Both the position numbers and the translations under genes were made by a program. 64,000 nt of DNA from JALZOC01 sp031361295. GTDB lineage: Bacteria > Acidobacteriota > Vicinamibacteria > Vicinamibacterales > 2-12-FULL-66-21. The notes under the pieces were generated by a model. That model worked only from the letters and a program-made list of their open reading frames with translations, was not told where the DNA came from and made no database searches. The stretch is from positions 1-64,000 of the forward strand of contig JANMCN010000301.1 of assembly GCA_031361295.1 (NCBI GenBank), written 5' to 3'. Shown in pieces: positions 25,967 through 34,703 of the stretch. How positions within the stretch are numbered: the first letter of the stretch is position 1; each line of letters opens with the position of its first letter.

Positions 25967-27215
25967 CCGCCACTCGACGTCGCCCGACCCCGCACGCGCG
26001 CGGCGGCTGATCCTCATTCTTGCCGTGCTCGGCTTCTTCCTCAGGCTCGCGTTCGGGCTGTTCTACTGGATCGACAAACCGCTGACGCACGACGAGCACG
26101 AATACCTGGCGTTGTCGCAGAGCGTCGCCGCCGGACAGGGGTTCGTCTATGGGGCCGGCCATGACACCGGAACCACCCAGCAGTTTGGCCGGGCCCCGCT
26201 GTACCCCGTGTTCCTGGCCGCGGCCGGCGCCGGGGCCCGCGACTACAGCGCGTCGCCGACCCGGGTGAAATTGGCGCAGTCGCTGCTCGGCGCGATTGGC
26301 GTGTGGCTCATCGGCGTCATCGCCGTCCGCACCGCTGGCCCCGCCGGAGGTGTCGCGGCCGCACTCCTGGCCGCCGTGTATCCGCCTCTGGTGTGGATCT
26401 GCTCGTATGTTCTCAGCGAGGCGCTCTACAGCACGGTGGCGCTGACGGCCGTGCTGCTCCTCGACCGCGCGCTCGATCGCGCGGATGCGGGTGGGTCCTC
26501 TGCCGCCCGCTGGAGGTCGGCCGCGTCGGGCATCGCGACAGGCATCGCGATCCTCGTGCGTCCAGCCATGCTGTTTTTTCTTCCGCTCGCGGGCCTGTGG
26601 CTCGCGCGGCGGCGCCGCGGAGCGCTTGGCGTGATTTTCGTCGTCACGGCCCTCGGCGTGGTGGCGCCCTGGACCGCCCGGAACGTCCGGCTGTTTCACC
26701 GTCCGGTAATCGTGGCGTCGGAAGGCGGCGTCACTTTCTGGACCGGCAACCATCCGCTCGCGCGAGGCGAAGGGGACCTTGCGGCCAACCCCGACATCAA
26801 GCGCGCGGAAATCGCGTTCCGCGAGGCGCGTCCTGGTCTGACGTCGGAGCAACTCGAGCCGCTGTACTACCGCGATGCGCTGCGTTACATCGCCGCCCAC
26901 CCGATCTGGTGGATGGGGCTCCTCGCGAGAAAAGCGTTCTACACGGTCGTGCCTGCCGGCCCCTCGTATACGCTACACTCGACGGCATACTTGGTCGCGT
27001 CGGTCGCGTCGTACCTGCTGCTGCTGCCGCTCGCCGCATGGGGCTGGGTGGCAGGCCGTGGCGATCGGCGTCCGGAGGCGCTGTTCGTGCTGGCGGCCTC
27101 CTCGGTCCTGGCCGGTCTCGTGTTCTTCCCGCAGGAGCGGTTCCGGATCCCCGTGATCGACCCAGCCCTGATTGTGTGTGCGGCTGCTGCCTGCGCTGAT
27201 CGTTGGAACCGCTGA
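25950..27215 (+). CDS. GT39-like membrane glycosyltransferase (ArnT/PMT type)
   Basis: This 421-residue GT-C protein starts with TTG inside the preceding gene. The first membrane segment (about 20-38) is followed by the loop PLTHDEHEYLAL with D48-E49, the acidic motif that coordinates the donor phosphate in PMT/ArnT enzymes. About nine further hydrophobic segments follow, ending with FPQERFRIPVIDP. Such enzymes use polyprenyl-phosphate sugars, the expected products of the two GT2 genes just upstream. The acceptor is not predictable. Confidence 0.85.
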   Translation: MKAASSRHSTSPDPARARRLILILAVLGFFLRLAFGLFYWIDKPLTHDEHEYLALSQSVAAGQGFVYGAGHDTGTTQQFGRAPLYPVFLAAAGAGARDYSASPTRVKLAQSLLGAIGVWLIGVIAVRTAGPAGGVAAALLAAVYPPLVWICSYVLSEALYSTVALTAVLLLDRALDRADAGGSSAARWRSAASGIATGIAILVRPAMLFFLPLAGLWLARRRRGALGVIFVVTALGVVAPWTARNVRLFHRPVIVASEGGVTFWTGNHPLARGEGDLAANPDIKRAEIAFREARPGLTSEQLEPLYYRDALRYIAAHPIWWMGLLARKAFYTVVPAGPSYTLHSTAYLVASVASYLLLLPLAAWGWVAGRGDRRPEALFVLAASSVLAGLVFFPQERFRIPVIDPALIVCAAAACADRWNR

Positions 27216-27925
27216 TGAACGTGCTCGTAGTCGTGCCGACCTACAACGAGCGGGAGAATCTTCCCGTGCTCGTCCGCGGAGTGCTCGCGCATGCCGGATT
27301 CCGGATGCTGATCGTCGACGATGGCTCCCCCGATGGGACCGGCGAGGTTGCGGATGCACTGTCGGTCCAGCATCCGGGGCGCATCGAGGTCATGCACCGG
27401 ACCGGCCGGCGCGGCCTCGGGCGCTCGTATATCGATGGCCTGCACAAGGCGATCGGCATGGACGGTGTCGATCTGATCTGCCAGATGGACGCCGACCTGT
27501 CGCACGATCCCGAGTATCTGCCCGCCCTCACCGCCGCCGCGGGCGCGGCCGACGTGGTCATCGGCTCGCGGTACCTCAACGGCGTCAGCGTCGTGAACTG
27601 GCCGCTCCATCGCATCTTTCTCAGTACCTTTGCGAACCGCTACATCCGGGCCGTCACGCGGCTGTCGGCGACCGACTGCACCAGCGGCTTCCGGTGCTGG
27701 CGCCGCGCGGCGCTGGCGCGGCTCCCTCTCGACGCCATGGTGTCCGACGGGTACGCCTTCCTCGTGGAAATGCTGTTCGACGCGGCCCGCCTGGGCTGCC
27801 GCGTCGCCGAGGTCCCGATCATCTTCGTCGAGCGGCGGCAGGGTCAGTCCAAGCTCTCGTCCGGAGTGATCCTCGAATCGATCGTCATGCCCTGGCGTCT
27901 GAAGCTACGCGGCGGGCGCCGCTGA
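27215..27925 (+). CDS. Polyprenol-phosphate mannosyltransferase-like GT2
   Basis: The 236-residue product closely follows the dolichol-phosphate mannose synthase pattern: VVVPTYNERENLP (5-17), IVDDGSPDGTGEVAD (33-47), RRGLGRSYIDGL and MDADLSHDPEYLP (91-103). No C-terminal membrane segments are present, as in soluble-type DPM1. It should transfer a hexose to polyprenyl phosphate for use by GT39 enzymes. The ATG overlaps the TGA stop of the upstream GT39-like gene (TGATG), so the two are coupled. Confidence 0.92.
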   Translation: MNVLVVVPTYNERENLPVLVRGVLAHAGFRMLIVDDGSPDGTGEVADALSVQHPGRIEVMHRTGRRGLGRSYIDGLHKAIGMDGVDLICQMDADLSHDPEYLPALTAAAGAADVVIGSRYLNGVSVVNWPLHRIFLSTFANRYIRAVTRLSATDCTSGFRCWRRAALARLPLDAMVSDGYAFLVEMLFDAARLGCRVAEVPIIFVERRQGQSKLSSGVILESIVMPWRLKLRGGRR

Positions 27926-27929
27926 GCCC

Positions 27930-29159
27930 ATGCCACAGGTCGTCGTGATGGTGACGACGTCCTACCCGCGTTTTCCGGGTGACAGCGTGGGCACGTTCAT
28001 GGAGCCCATCGCCCGCTCGGTCGCGGCCCGCGGCCACGAGGTCCACGTCGTCGCGCCCTGGCACCCGCTCGTCGCGCGACCCGCGGACGATGGCGGGGTC
28101 CACCTGCACTTCTACCGATACGCCCCGATCCCCTCGTTGAACGTGTTCGGATACGCGGCGGCGATGCGCGCGGACGTGAGCCTGCGTGGGGCGGCGTACA
28201 TTGCCGCTCCCCTCGCGCTGGCGGCCGGGTGGCACGCTGCTCGATCGGTAGCGCGCCGCTGCCGCGCGACCATCATGCACGGCCACTGGGTGGTGCCCGG
28301 CGGAGTCATGGCCGCCGCTGCGGCGCCGGCGCTGCCCCTCGTGATCAGCCTGCACGGCTCGGACGTGTATGTCGCGGAGACCGTCGCGCCGGCGACACTC
28401 GCGGCGCGGCACGCCTTCCGCCGCGCGGGTTACGTGACCGCGTGCAGCGATGATCTCGCCAGACGGGCGCTCGCGCTCGGCGCGGCGCCGGACCGAATCG
28501 GCACCGTGCCGTACGGCGTGGACGTGGACCGTTTCAGGCCCGACTCGACGGCGCGCGCCGCTCGACGCCTCGAGCTCGGGGTCGGCGACCGGACCCCTCT
28601 CGTGCTCGCCGCCGGAAGACTCGTCCGAAAGAAAGGCTTTGAGTACCTGATTGACGCCCTGGCGCGGCTGCCGGGCGTCGTCCTCGCGCTCGCGGGCGAA
28701 GGCACGCTCGAAGCCGAACTGCGGGAGCGCGCCCGGCGAGCGGGGGTGGCTGACCGCGTTCGTTGTCTCGGCAACGTGCCGCAGGAGCGTGTGGGCGAGC
28801 TCTTCGCGGCGGCCGACGTCGTGTGCGTCCCGTCCGTGCGCGACGACCGCGGCAACGTGGACGGGCTGCCCAATGTGCTCATGGAAGCGCTCGCGGCGGG
28901 ATCGCCGGTTGTCACCACGGCCGCCGGGGGCATTCTCTCGGTGGTCACCGACGACGTCACGGGATTGATCGTGCCGGAGCGCGATTCGGAAGCGATCGCG
29001 GCGGCACTCGCGCGCATAATCGCACAGCCGGCTCTGGGACGCCGGCTGGGGTCCGCGGCCCGCACCCTGGTGGAGCAGCGCTTCGGCTGGAGCCGCGCGG
29101 CTGAAGCGTTCGAGGCTGCGTACCTCCGGGCGCTTGCCTTCAAATCCTCGCGCAGCTAA
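27930..29159 (+). CDS. Glycosyltransferase family 4
   Basis: The 409-residue GT-B enzyme begins VVMVTTSYPRFPGDSVGTF, typical of GT4 proteins acting on lipid-linked or exopolysaccharide acceptors. The donor half has AAGRLVRKKGFEYLIDAL and the loop DGLPNVLMEALAAGSPVV followed by TGLIVPERD. No membrane segment is apparent. It lies four bases after the DPM1-like gene in the same operon. Confidence 0.9.
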   Translation: MPQVVVMVTTSYPRFPGDSVGTFMEPIARSVAARGHEVHVVAPWHPLVARPADDGGVHLHFYRYAPIPSLNVFGYAAAMRADVSLRGAAYIAAPLALAAGWHAARSVARRCRATIMHGHWVVPGGVMAAAAAPALPLVISLHGSDVYVAETVAPATLAARHAFRRAGYVTACSDDLARRALALGAAPDRIGTVPYGVDVDRFRPDSTARAARRLELGVGDRTPLVLAAGRLVRKKGFEYLIDALARLPGVVLALAGEGTLEAELRERARRAGVADRVRCLGNVPQERVGELFAAADVVCVPSVRDDRGNVDGLPNVLMEALAAGSPVVTTAAGGILSVVTDDVTGLIVPERDSEAIAAALARIIAQPALGRRLGSAARTLVEQRFGWSRAAEAFEAAYLRALAFKSSRS

Positions 29160-29176
29160 CATTTACCGGCTAACCC

Positions 29177-29959
29177 ATGCAGCATGTGGCGACACCGAGG
29201 CGGGGACTCAGTGTGTTTTTTCCCGCCTACAACGACAGCGGGACGATCGCGAGCCTTGTCATAACCGCGCTGCAGGCCGCGCGTGAACTGACCGAGGATT
29301 TCGAAATCATCGTCGTGAACGACGGGAGTGCGGACGGGACCGCGCAGATCGCCGACGAGCTCGCGCGGACCTATCCCGAAGTCCGCGTGGTCCATCACCT
29401 GCAGAACCGCGGGTATGGCGGCGCCCTGCGCAGCGGCTTCGAAGCGGCGACCCGGGACCTGGTTTTCTATACGGACGGCGACGCGCAATACGATCCAAAG
29501 GAAATGGCCGTGCTCTGGGGAGCCTTCCACGACGGGGTGGACCTCGTGAACGGTTACAAAATCAGCCGGTCCGATCCTCTTCACCGGATCGTGATTGGCC
29601 GCATCTACCATCACACGGTGAAGATGCTGTTCGGCCTCAAGGTCCGGGACGTCGATTGCGATTTCCGGCTGCTGCGCCGATCGATCTTCGACACCGTGCA
29701 GCTCGAAAAGAGCAGTGGCGTCATCTGCCTCGAAATGATGAAGAAGATCCAGGATGCGGGCTTCACCATTTCAGAAGTGCCCGTGCACCACTATCATCGG
29801 GCCCACGGTCGGTCGCAGTTCTTCAACTTCCGGCGACTGTTCAAGACGGCTGTGGACGTCGCGAAGCTGTGGTACGCCCTCGTCGTGCGCGGCGAACATC
29901 TGAGGTCGCCGGCGCGGTCGGTACCCGCGGCCGTGCCGCCACCCCGAGACCGCGTGTGA
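29177..29959 (+). CDS. Glycosyltransferase family 2
   Basis: The 260-residue GT-A enzyme has SVFFPAYNDSGT near the N-terminus, VVNDGSADGTAQ, and YTDGDAQYDP as the metal-binding site. The region DVDCDFRLLRR corresponds to the acceptor-side motif of polyprenyl-phosphate glucosyl/mannosyltransferases. It has no clear C-terminal membrane pair. The stop overlaps the GTG of the following epimerase gene, so a nucleotide-sugar enzyme and a transferase are co-translated. Confidence 0.9.
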   Translation: MQHVATPRRGLSVFFPAYNDSGTIASLVITALQAARELTEDFEIIVVNDGSADGTAQIADELARTYPEVRVVHHLQNRGYGGALRSGFEAATRDLVFYTDGDAQYDPKEMAVLWGAFHDGVDLVNGYKISRSDPLHRIVIGRIYHHTVKMLFGLKVRDVDCDFRLLRRSIFDTVQLEKSSGVICLEMMKKIQDAGFTISEVPVHHYHRAHGRSQFFNFRRLFKTAVDVAKLWYALVVRGEHLRSPARSVPAAVPPPRDRV

Positions 29960-31020
29960 CGACGGCGTCGGCAGACCATCTCGGGTTCTATCGCGGCCGC
30001 CGGGTGATGATCACCGGAGGGCTTGGATTCATCGGGAGCAACCTGGCCAGGCAGCTGGTGAATCTGGGCGCGGACGTGCTCATCGTCGACGCACTCGATC
30101 CCAATTACGGTGGCAACCTCTTCAACATCAGCGACATCGCCGATCGCGTGCGGGTGAATATCGCCGACGTGCGCATGCAGAGCACCATCGGGGTCCTGGC
30201 GAAGGATCAGGACGTCATCTTCAACCTCGCGGGGCAGGTCAGCCACATCGACAGCATGCGCGATCCGTACACCGACCTGGAAATCAACTGTCGTGCGCAG
30301 CTGTCCATCCTCGAGGCGTGCCGCATCAACAACCCGGGAGTGCGCATCGTCTACGCCGGCACCCGGCAGGTTTACGGCAGACCGGACTACCTGCCGGTCG
30401 ACGAAAAGCATCTCGTCCGGCCCGCGGACATCAATGGCGTCAACAAGGCCGCAGGGGAGTACTATCACCTGCTCTACAACAACGTGTTCGATGTGCACGC
30501 CTGCTCGCTGCGGCTCACCAACGTTTACGGGCCCAGGCAGCTGCTCAAACACGACCGCCAGGGCTTCATCGGCTGGTTCATCAGGCTGGTCCTCGAGAAC
30601 CGCGAGATTCAAGTCTTCGGCGACGGTTCGCAGATGCGGGACTTCGTGTATGTGGACGACGCCGCCGACGCGTTTCTCCGCGCGGGCGCCTCGAATGCCT
30701 GCGACGGAGATGTGTTCAATGTCGGCGGCCTGGAGCCGATCTCCCATCGCGATCTCGTGGCGCTGCTGGTCGAGACCGCCGGCCGGGGGAGCGTCCGTTA
30801 CGTGGAGTGGCCGCCGGAGAAGAAGCGCATCGACATCGGCAGCTTCTACTCGGATTCGACGAAGTTTCAGCAGACCGTCGGCTGGGCGCCCCGGGTCTCG
30901 CTGCGCGACGGGCTGACCCGGACGCTGCAGTTCTATCGCGCCCACATCCGCGAGTACGTCGACGCTGACACCGCCGCGAGGGTGGATACCGCCGGGCCGC
31001 ACCCTCTGGAGTCGTCGTGA
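29956..31020 (+). CDS. Extended SDR nucleotide-sugar epimerase/dehydratase with altered active site
   Basis: The 354-residue product starts with GTG overlapping the upstream TGA. The NAD-binding motif is ITGGLGFIGSNLA and family landmarks such as RQVYGR and LRLTNVYGPRQ are present. The catalytic YxxxK motif is altered: the sequence is DINGVNKAAGE, with K164 kept but N160 where tyrosine is expected. This could be a subfamily that uses another proton donor or a non-redox role. The sugar product cannot be assigned. It is followed by an aminotransferase, so an amino sugar may be made. Confidence 0.85.
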   Translation: MTTASADHLGFYRGRRVMITGGLGFIGSNLARQLVNLGADVLIVDALDPNYGGNLFNISDIADRVRVNIADVRMQSTIGVLAKDQDVIFNLAGQVSHIDSMRDPYTDLEINCRAQLSILEACRINNPGVRIVYAGTRQVYGRPDYLPVDEKHLVRPADINGVNKAAGEYYHLLYNNVFDVHACSLRLTNVYGPRQLLKHDRQGFIGWFIRLVLENREIQVFGDGSQMRDFVYVDDAADAFLRAGASNACDGDVFNVGGLEPISHRDLVALLVETAGRGSVRYVEWPPEKKRIDIGSFYSDSTKFQQTVGWAPRVSLRDGLTRTLQFYRAHIREYVDADTAARVDTAGPHPLESS

Positions 31021-32093
31021 TTCCATTCCTGCAGCTCACGCCTGGCGAAGACGCCGCGGTGGTGCGCGCCGCGGTGGAGCGAGTCATCACGCGTGGGTGG
31101 TTCGTGCTCGGCCCCGAGCTGGCCGCCTTCGAGCCCGAGTTCGCGGCAGCCTGTGGCGCGTCGGAAGCCGTCGGAGTGGGAACCGGAACCGACGCGCTCG
31201 CGATCGCGCTCCGCGCACTCGGGATCGGCCCCGGTGACGAGGTGATCACGTCGCCGCTGTCGGCCGCCTACTCCGCCCTGGCGATCATGATGGCCGGCGC
31301 GAGGCCCGTGTTCGCCGACATCGATCCGGATCGGTTGACGCTCGATCCCGACGCCGCGGCGGCAGCCGTGACGCCGCGGACGGCGGCTATCCTGCCGGTT
31401 CACCTGTATGGGCAGCCGGCCGACATGCCGGCGCTCTGCGCCGTCGCCGAGCGCCACAACCTCGAGATTGTCGAAGACTGCTGCCAGGCGCACCTCGCCA
31501 CGTGCCACGGGCGGCCGGTCGGCACGTTCGGCGCGGCAGCCGCCTATAGTTTCTATCCCACCAAGAATCTCGGCGCCCTCGGGGACGCCGGCGCGCTGAC
31601 GACGAATGACGCGAGCCTCGCCGGAAAGGCACGGCGCCTGCGAAACGGGGGGCAGACGGACCGCTATCACCACGACGAGTTCGGGGTGAACTCGCGGCTC
31701 GACGAGATCCAGGCGGCGGTCCTTCGCGTCCGCCTGCCATTCCTGCCCGGATGGACCGAACGCCGCCGCGGCCTGGCGCGAGAATACCGGCGCCATCTCT
31801 CCGGCCTGCCGCTGGACGTTCCGCGGGAATTCGACCCGGGGCACGTGTATCACCTTTTCCCGGTGCGGAGCCCGGCGCGGGATGCGCTGCAGGCCGCGTT
31901 GCGGGCGTCGGGAATCGAGACGCTGATCCACTACCCTGTCGCCATCTCCCGACAGCCGGCGCTGGCATCGGCGCAGCCGGCCCGCTGCCCCATCGCGGAG
32001 CGCGTCTCCGGCGAAATTTTTTCATTGCCGCTCTACCCGTCTCTGCCCGCAGACGCCATCGCGCGGGTCACCGCCGTCCTCGCGGCAGCCTAG
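31017..32093 (+). CDS. DegT/DnrJ/EryC1/StrS-family sugar aminotransferase
   Basis: This 358-residue PLP enzyme aminates keto-sugar nucleotides. Visible features are the cofactor phosphate loop VGTGTDALAIAL (54-65), the pyridine-binding aspartate in IVEDCCQAH (D154) and the Schiff-base lysine K183 in YSFYPTKNLGALGDAG. The region NSRLDEIQAAVLRVRLP is the family substrate loop. Its GTG start overlaps the stop of the epimerase gene (GTGA), which suggests the two act consecutively on one sugar nucleotide. The exact sugar is unknown. Confidence 0.92.
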   Translation: MIPFLQLTPGEDAAVVRAAVERVITRGWFVLGPELAAFEPEFAAACGASEAVGVGTGTDALAIALRALGIGPGDEVITSPLSAAYSALAIMMAGARPVFADIDPDRLTLDPDAAAAAVTPRTAAILPVHLYGQPADMPALCAVAERHNLEIVEDCCQAHLATCHGRPVGTFGAAAAYSFYPTKNLGALGDAGALTTNDASLAGKARRLRNGGQTDRYHHDEFGVNSRLDEIQAAVLRVRLPFLPGWTERRRGLAREYRRHLSGLPLDVPREFDPGHVYHLFPVRSPARDALQAALRASGIETLIHYPVAISRQPALASAQPARCPIAERVSGEIFSLPLYPSLPADAIARVTAVLAAA

Positions 32094-32201
32094 TCTTGTG
32101 AAGATGGAGCTCGCGCGACGCGGCGCGACCGACCGGCCGAGGCCGGATCCCACGCGGGCCGCGGGGATTGCGGATGGAGCGGCGGACGCCGGCGGGAGCT
32201 C

Positions 32202-34694
32202 ATGATCGTCCTTCGGCAGTGCATTGCGTGTGCAGTCGTCGCGTGGCTGCCCGGAGCGGTGATTTACCGCGTGCCGTGGCTCGAACGCGATCGGCGCGGC
32301 GGGCTCGACGCGGAGGAACGGCTGTTCTGGGCGGGTGTGCTCAGTGTCGCGATCTCGTTGTCCGTCGTGCTCGCGCTGGCTGCGCTGCATCGATACAGTT
32401 TCGATCGCCTGCTGCTGACCGATGCGGGGGTGGCGGTGGCAGCGGCCGTGGCCGCGCGCGGGCGCCTGAGATTCGGGCCTGGCACCCGGCACCCGGGACT
32501 CACGGCGCTGGTGCCTCTCGCGCTGGTGCTGCTCGGACTCTGGCGGTTCTTCCCGTCGTCCGAGTACGTGATCGGCGGCAAGGACCCGGGGACGTACGTC
32601 AACGAAGGCGTCCAGATCGCGCAGCGAGGGGCCCTCGTGACGCGCGACCCGGTCGTCGCAGCGGTGCCCCCGTTTGCACGGGACCTGTTTTTTCCGTCGC
32701 ACCAGAGGCCGGACTATTACGGCATCCGCTTCATGGGCTTCTTCATCACGTCCCCCGAGAGCGGGGCCGTCGTCGGCCAGTTCCCTCACCTGTTTCCGGC
32801 GTCGATTGCCATCGGCTACGGGATTGACGGACTGACCGGCGCGAGGCGGACCGTGGGCGCCTGGGCCGTCCTGGGCCTGCTGGCGGTCTACTTCGCCGGC
32901 GCCCGTCTCGTCGGGCGAACAGCGGCGGCAGGGGCCGCGACGCTGCTGGGGCTTCACGTGATCCAGACGTGGTTCGCACGGTATCCGAACGCCGAGGTCG
33001 TGATGCAGGCCCTGCTGTTCGCGGCCCTCCTGGCGAATGCGAGGGCGCACGTCGACCGTGATCGATTCTTCGCGCCCGTCGCTGCGCTGCTGCTCGGGTT
33101 GCTGCTGTTCCTTCGCTTCGACGCCGTCTTGGGGATCGCGGGGGTCTTCGGCGCGTTCGCCCTTTCCCGCTTCAACGGCCAGCGTCCGAGTCTCTCCTTC
33201 GTCGCGGTGTTCACCCCGATCGCGGCCATGTCGGTCCTGTACCTGGCCGGGCCGATGCGCGCCTACGCGGATCTCCCGATCGTGTACCTCAGCAACCTGC
33301 CGTGGTGGGGATACGCCGCCCTCGGGGTGCTCGCGACCACGGCGACGGCAGGCGTCTGGGCCGCGGCGAGATACCCGGATCTGTGCGTCCGCGTCGTCGA
33401 GTGGACGCCCCGCCTGATGACGGGAATCCTCGCAGCCCTTGCGCTCTATGCACTCTTCATCCGCCATCCGGCCGGGCGGCTCGCCGCGCACGACGCGTAT
33501 GCGCTCAGGACGTTCACGGACTTTTACCTGACGCTGCCGGCGCTGCTCGCCGCCCTGGTCGGCTTTGGCCTCGCCGCCCGCCGCGGATTCTGGCGGGACC
33601 CGGCCCTCTTCGTCACGATTGCCGTGTTCTCGTGCTTCTTCTTCTTCAAGGTCCGCATCGTGACGGATCATTTCTGGATGACGCGGCGATTCCTGCCCGT
33701 GATTCTCCCGGGAGCCCTTCTGTTCGCCTCGGCCGCCGCGCTCGGCGGTCGGGGCGCCCGGCGCCCCGCCGGGGCCGCGCGATCGCTCATCGGCGTCGTG
33801 TTCGTCGGGCTGCTCGCAGTGGATTACGGACGCGCCAGCCGTCCTCTCCTCGGCCACGTCGAATACGCGGGCCTGCTTCCCCGGCTGGAGCGGCTCGCGC
33901 TGTCCATCCACGATGACGAACTGCTGATTGCCGAGTCGCGAGACGCAGGCGGCGACGTGCACGTGCTCGCCCTGCCGCTCGCGTACATCTATGCGCGGCA
34001 GGTGCTGGTACTCAATTCGCCCAGACCTGACAAAGCGACGTTCGCCGCGTTTCTCGACTGGGCGCGGACGCGTTACTCGCGAGTGCTGTTCATCGGGGGC
34101 GGAGGCACCGATCTGCTGTCGCACCGGTACGGCGTGGAATCGATCGCGAGCGAGCGGTTCCAGGTGCCGGAGTACGATGCCCCCCTCGACGCCTACCCCC
34201 GCTTCGTACGCGCCAAGGAATTCGATTACGGGGTCTACGCGTTCACGGCGCCTCTGCCTCCTGACGGTCGGGGGTTCGATCTGGACCTCGGCGTGCGCGA
34301 CGATCTGCACGTCCTGCGCTTCCATGCGAAGGAGCAGGCGGACGGTCGCACCATCCGATGGACGCGTGCCACGTCCTATATCTCGGTCACGACGATCAGC
34401 CCCTCCGCGCGCGAGGTGACCCTCTGGATGAACAACGGCGGACGGCCGCCGGCCGCGCCACCTGCCACGGTCGGGGTCTATCTGCGGGGCGAGCCGCTGG
34501 GGACTGTGGTGGTCGGATCGGGGTTCAGGCCTTATGCGTTACCCGTCCCGGCGGCGCTGGCGGCGCGGGCGGCTGCCGCCGACGAGCCCGTCGAGCTGCG
34601 GCTCGTCACCGCGGTGTGGAATCCACACCGTGTGATCGGATCGCCGGATGACCGGGATCTCGGGGTGATGGTGGACCGCGTGACGGTACAATAA
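32202..34694 (+). CDS. Large membrane protein, GT-C glycosyltransferase-like
   Basis: The 830-residue protein has an N-terminal half with about twelve hydrophobic segments. After the third, the loop YVIGGKDPGTYVNEG carries an acidic D in the place where GT-C enzymes bind the donor phosphate. Residues from about 540 onward are soluble, with a Rossmann-like stretch and a beta-rich tail. I do not recognise a characterised family. The position between a sugar aminotransferase and a GT9 supports a glycan-transfer role outside the membrane. The ATG follows a GGGAG ribosome binding site. Confidence 0.72.
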   Translation: MIVLRQCIACAVVAWLPGAVIYRVPWLERDRRGGLDAEERLFWAGVLSVAISLSVVLALAALHRYSFDRLLLTDAGVAVAAAVAARGRLRFGPGTRHPGLTALVPLALVLLGLWRFFPSSEYVIGGKDPGTYVNEGVQIAQRGALVTRDPVVAAVPPFARDLFFPSHQRPDYYGIRFMGFFITSPESGAVVGQFPHLFPASIAIGYGIDGLTGARRTVGAWAVLGLLAVYFAGARLVGRTAAAGAATLLGLHVIQTWFARYPNAEVVMQALLFAALLANARAHVDRDRFFAPVAALLLGLLLFLRFDAVLGIAGVFGAFALSRFNGQRPSLSFVAVFTPIAAMSVLYLAGPMRAYADLPIVYLSNLPWWGYAALGVLATTATAGVWAAARYPDLCVRVVEWTPRLMTGILAALALYALFIRHPAGRLAAHDAYALRTFTDFYLTLPALLAALVGFGLAARRGFWRDPALFVTIAVFSCFFFFKVRIVTDHFWMTRRFLPVILPGALLFASAAALGGRGARRPAGAARSLIGVVFVGLLAVDYGRASRPLLGHVEYAGLLPRLERLALSIHDDELLIAESRDAGGDVHVLALPLAYIYARQVLVLNSPRPDKATFAAFLDWARTRYSRVLFIGGGGTDLLSHRYGVESIASERFQVPEYDAPLDAYPRFVRAKEFDYGVYAFTAPLPPDGRGFDLDLGVRDDLHVLRFHAKEQADGRTIRWTRATSYISVTTISPSAREVTLWMNNGGRPPAAPPATVGVYLRGEPLGTVVVGSGFRPYALPVPAALAARAAAADEPVELRLVTAVWNPHRVIGSPDDRDLGVMVDRVTVQ
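34687..34692 (+). promoter_or_regulatory. Candidate -10 element (TACAAT) close to a start codon
   Basis: TACAAT at 34687-34692 overlaps the stop of the upstream gene and ends 11 bases before the ATG of the GT9 gene. No Shine-Dalgarno sequence precedes that ATG and no -35 is seen. A near-leaderless transcript starting about 34699 is possible. Confidence 0.4.
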
Positions 34695-34703
34695 CGGTCC
34701 TCC

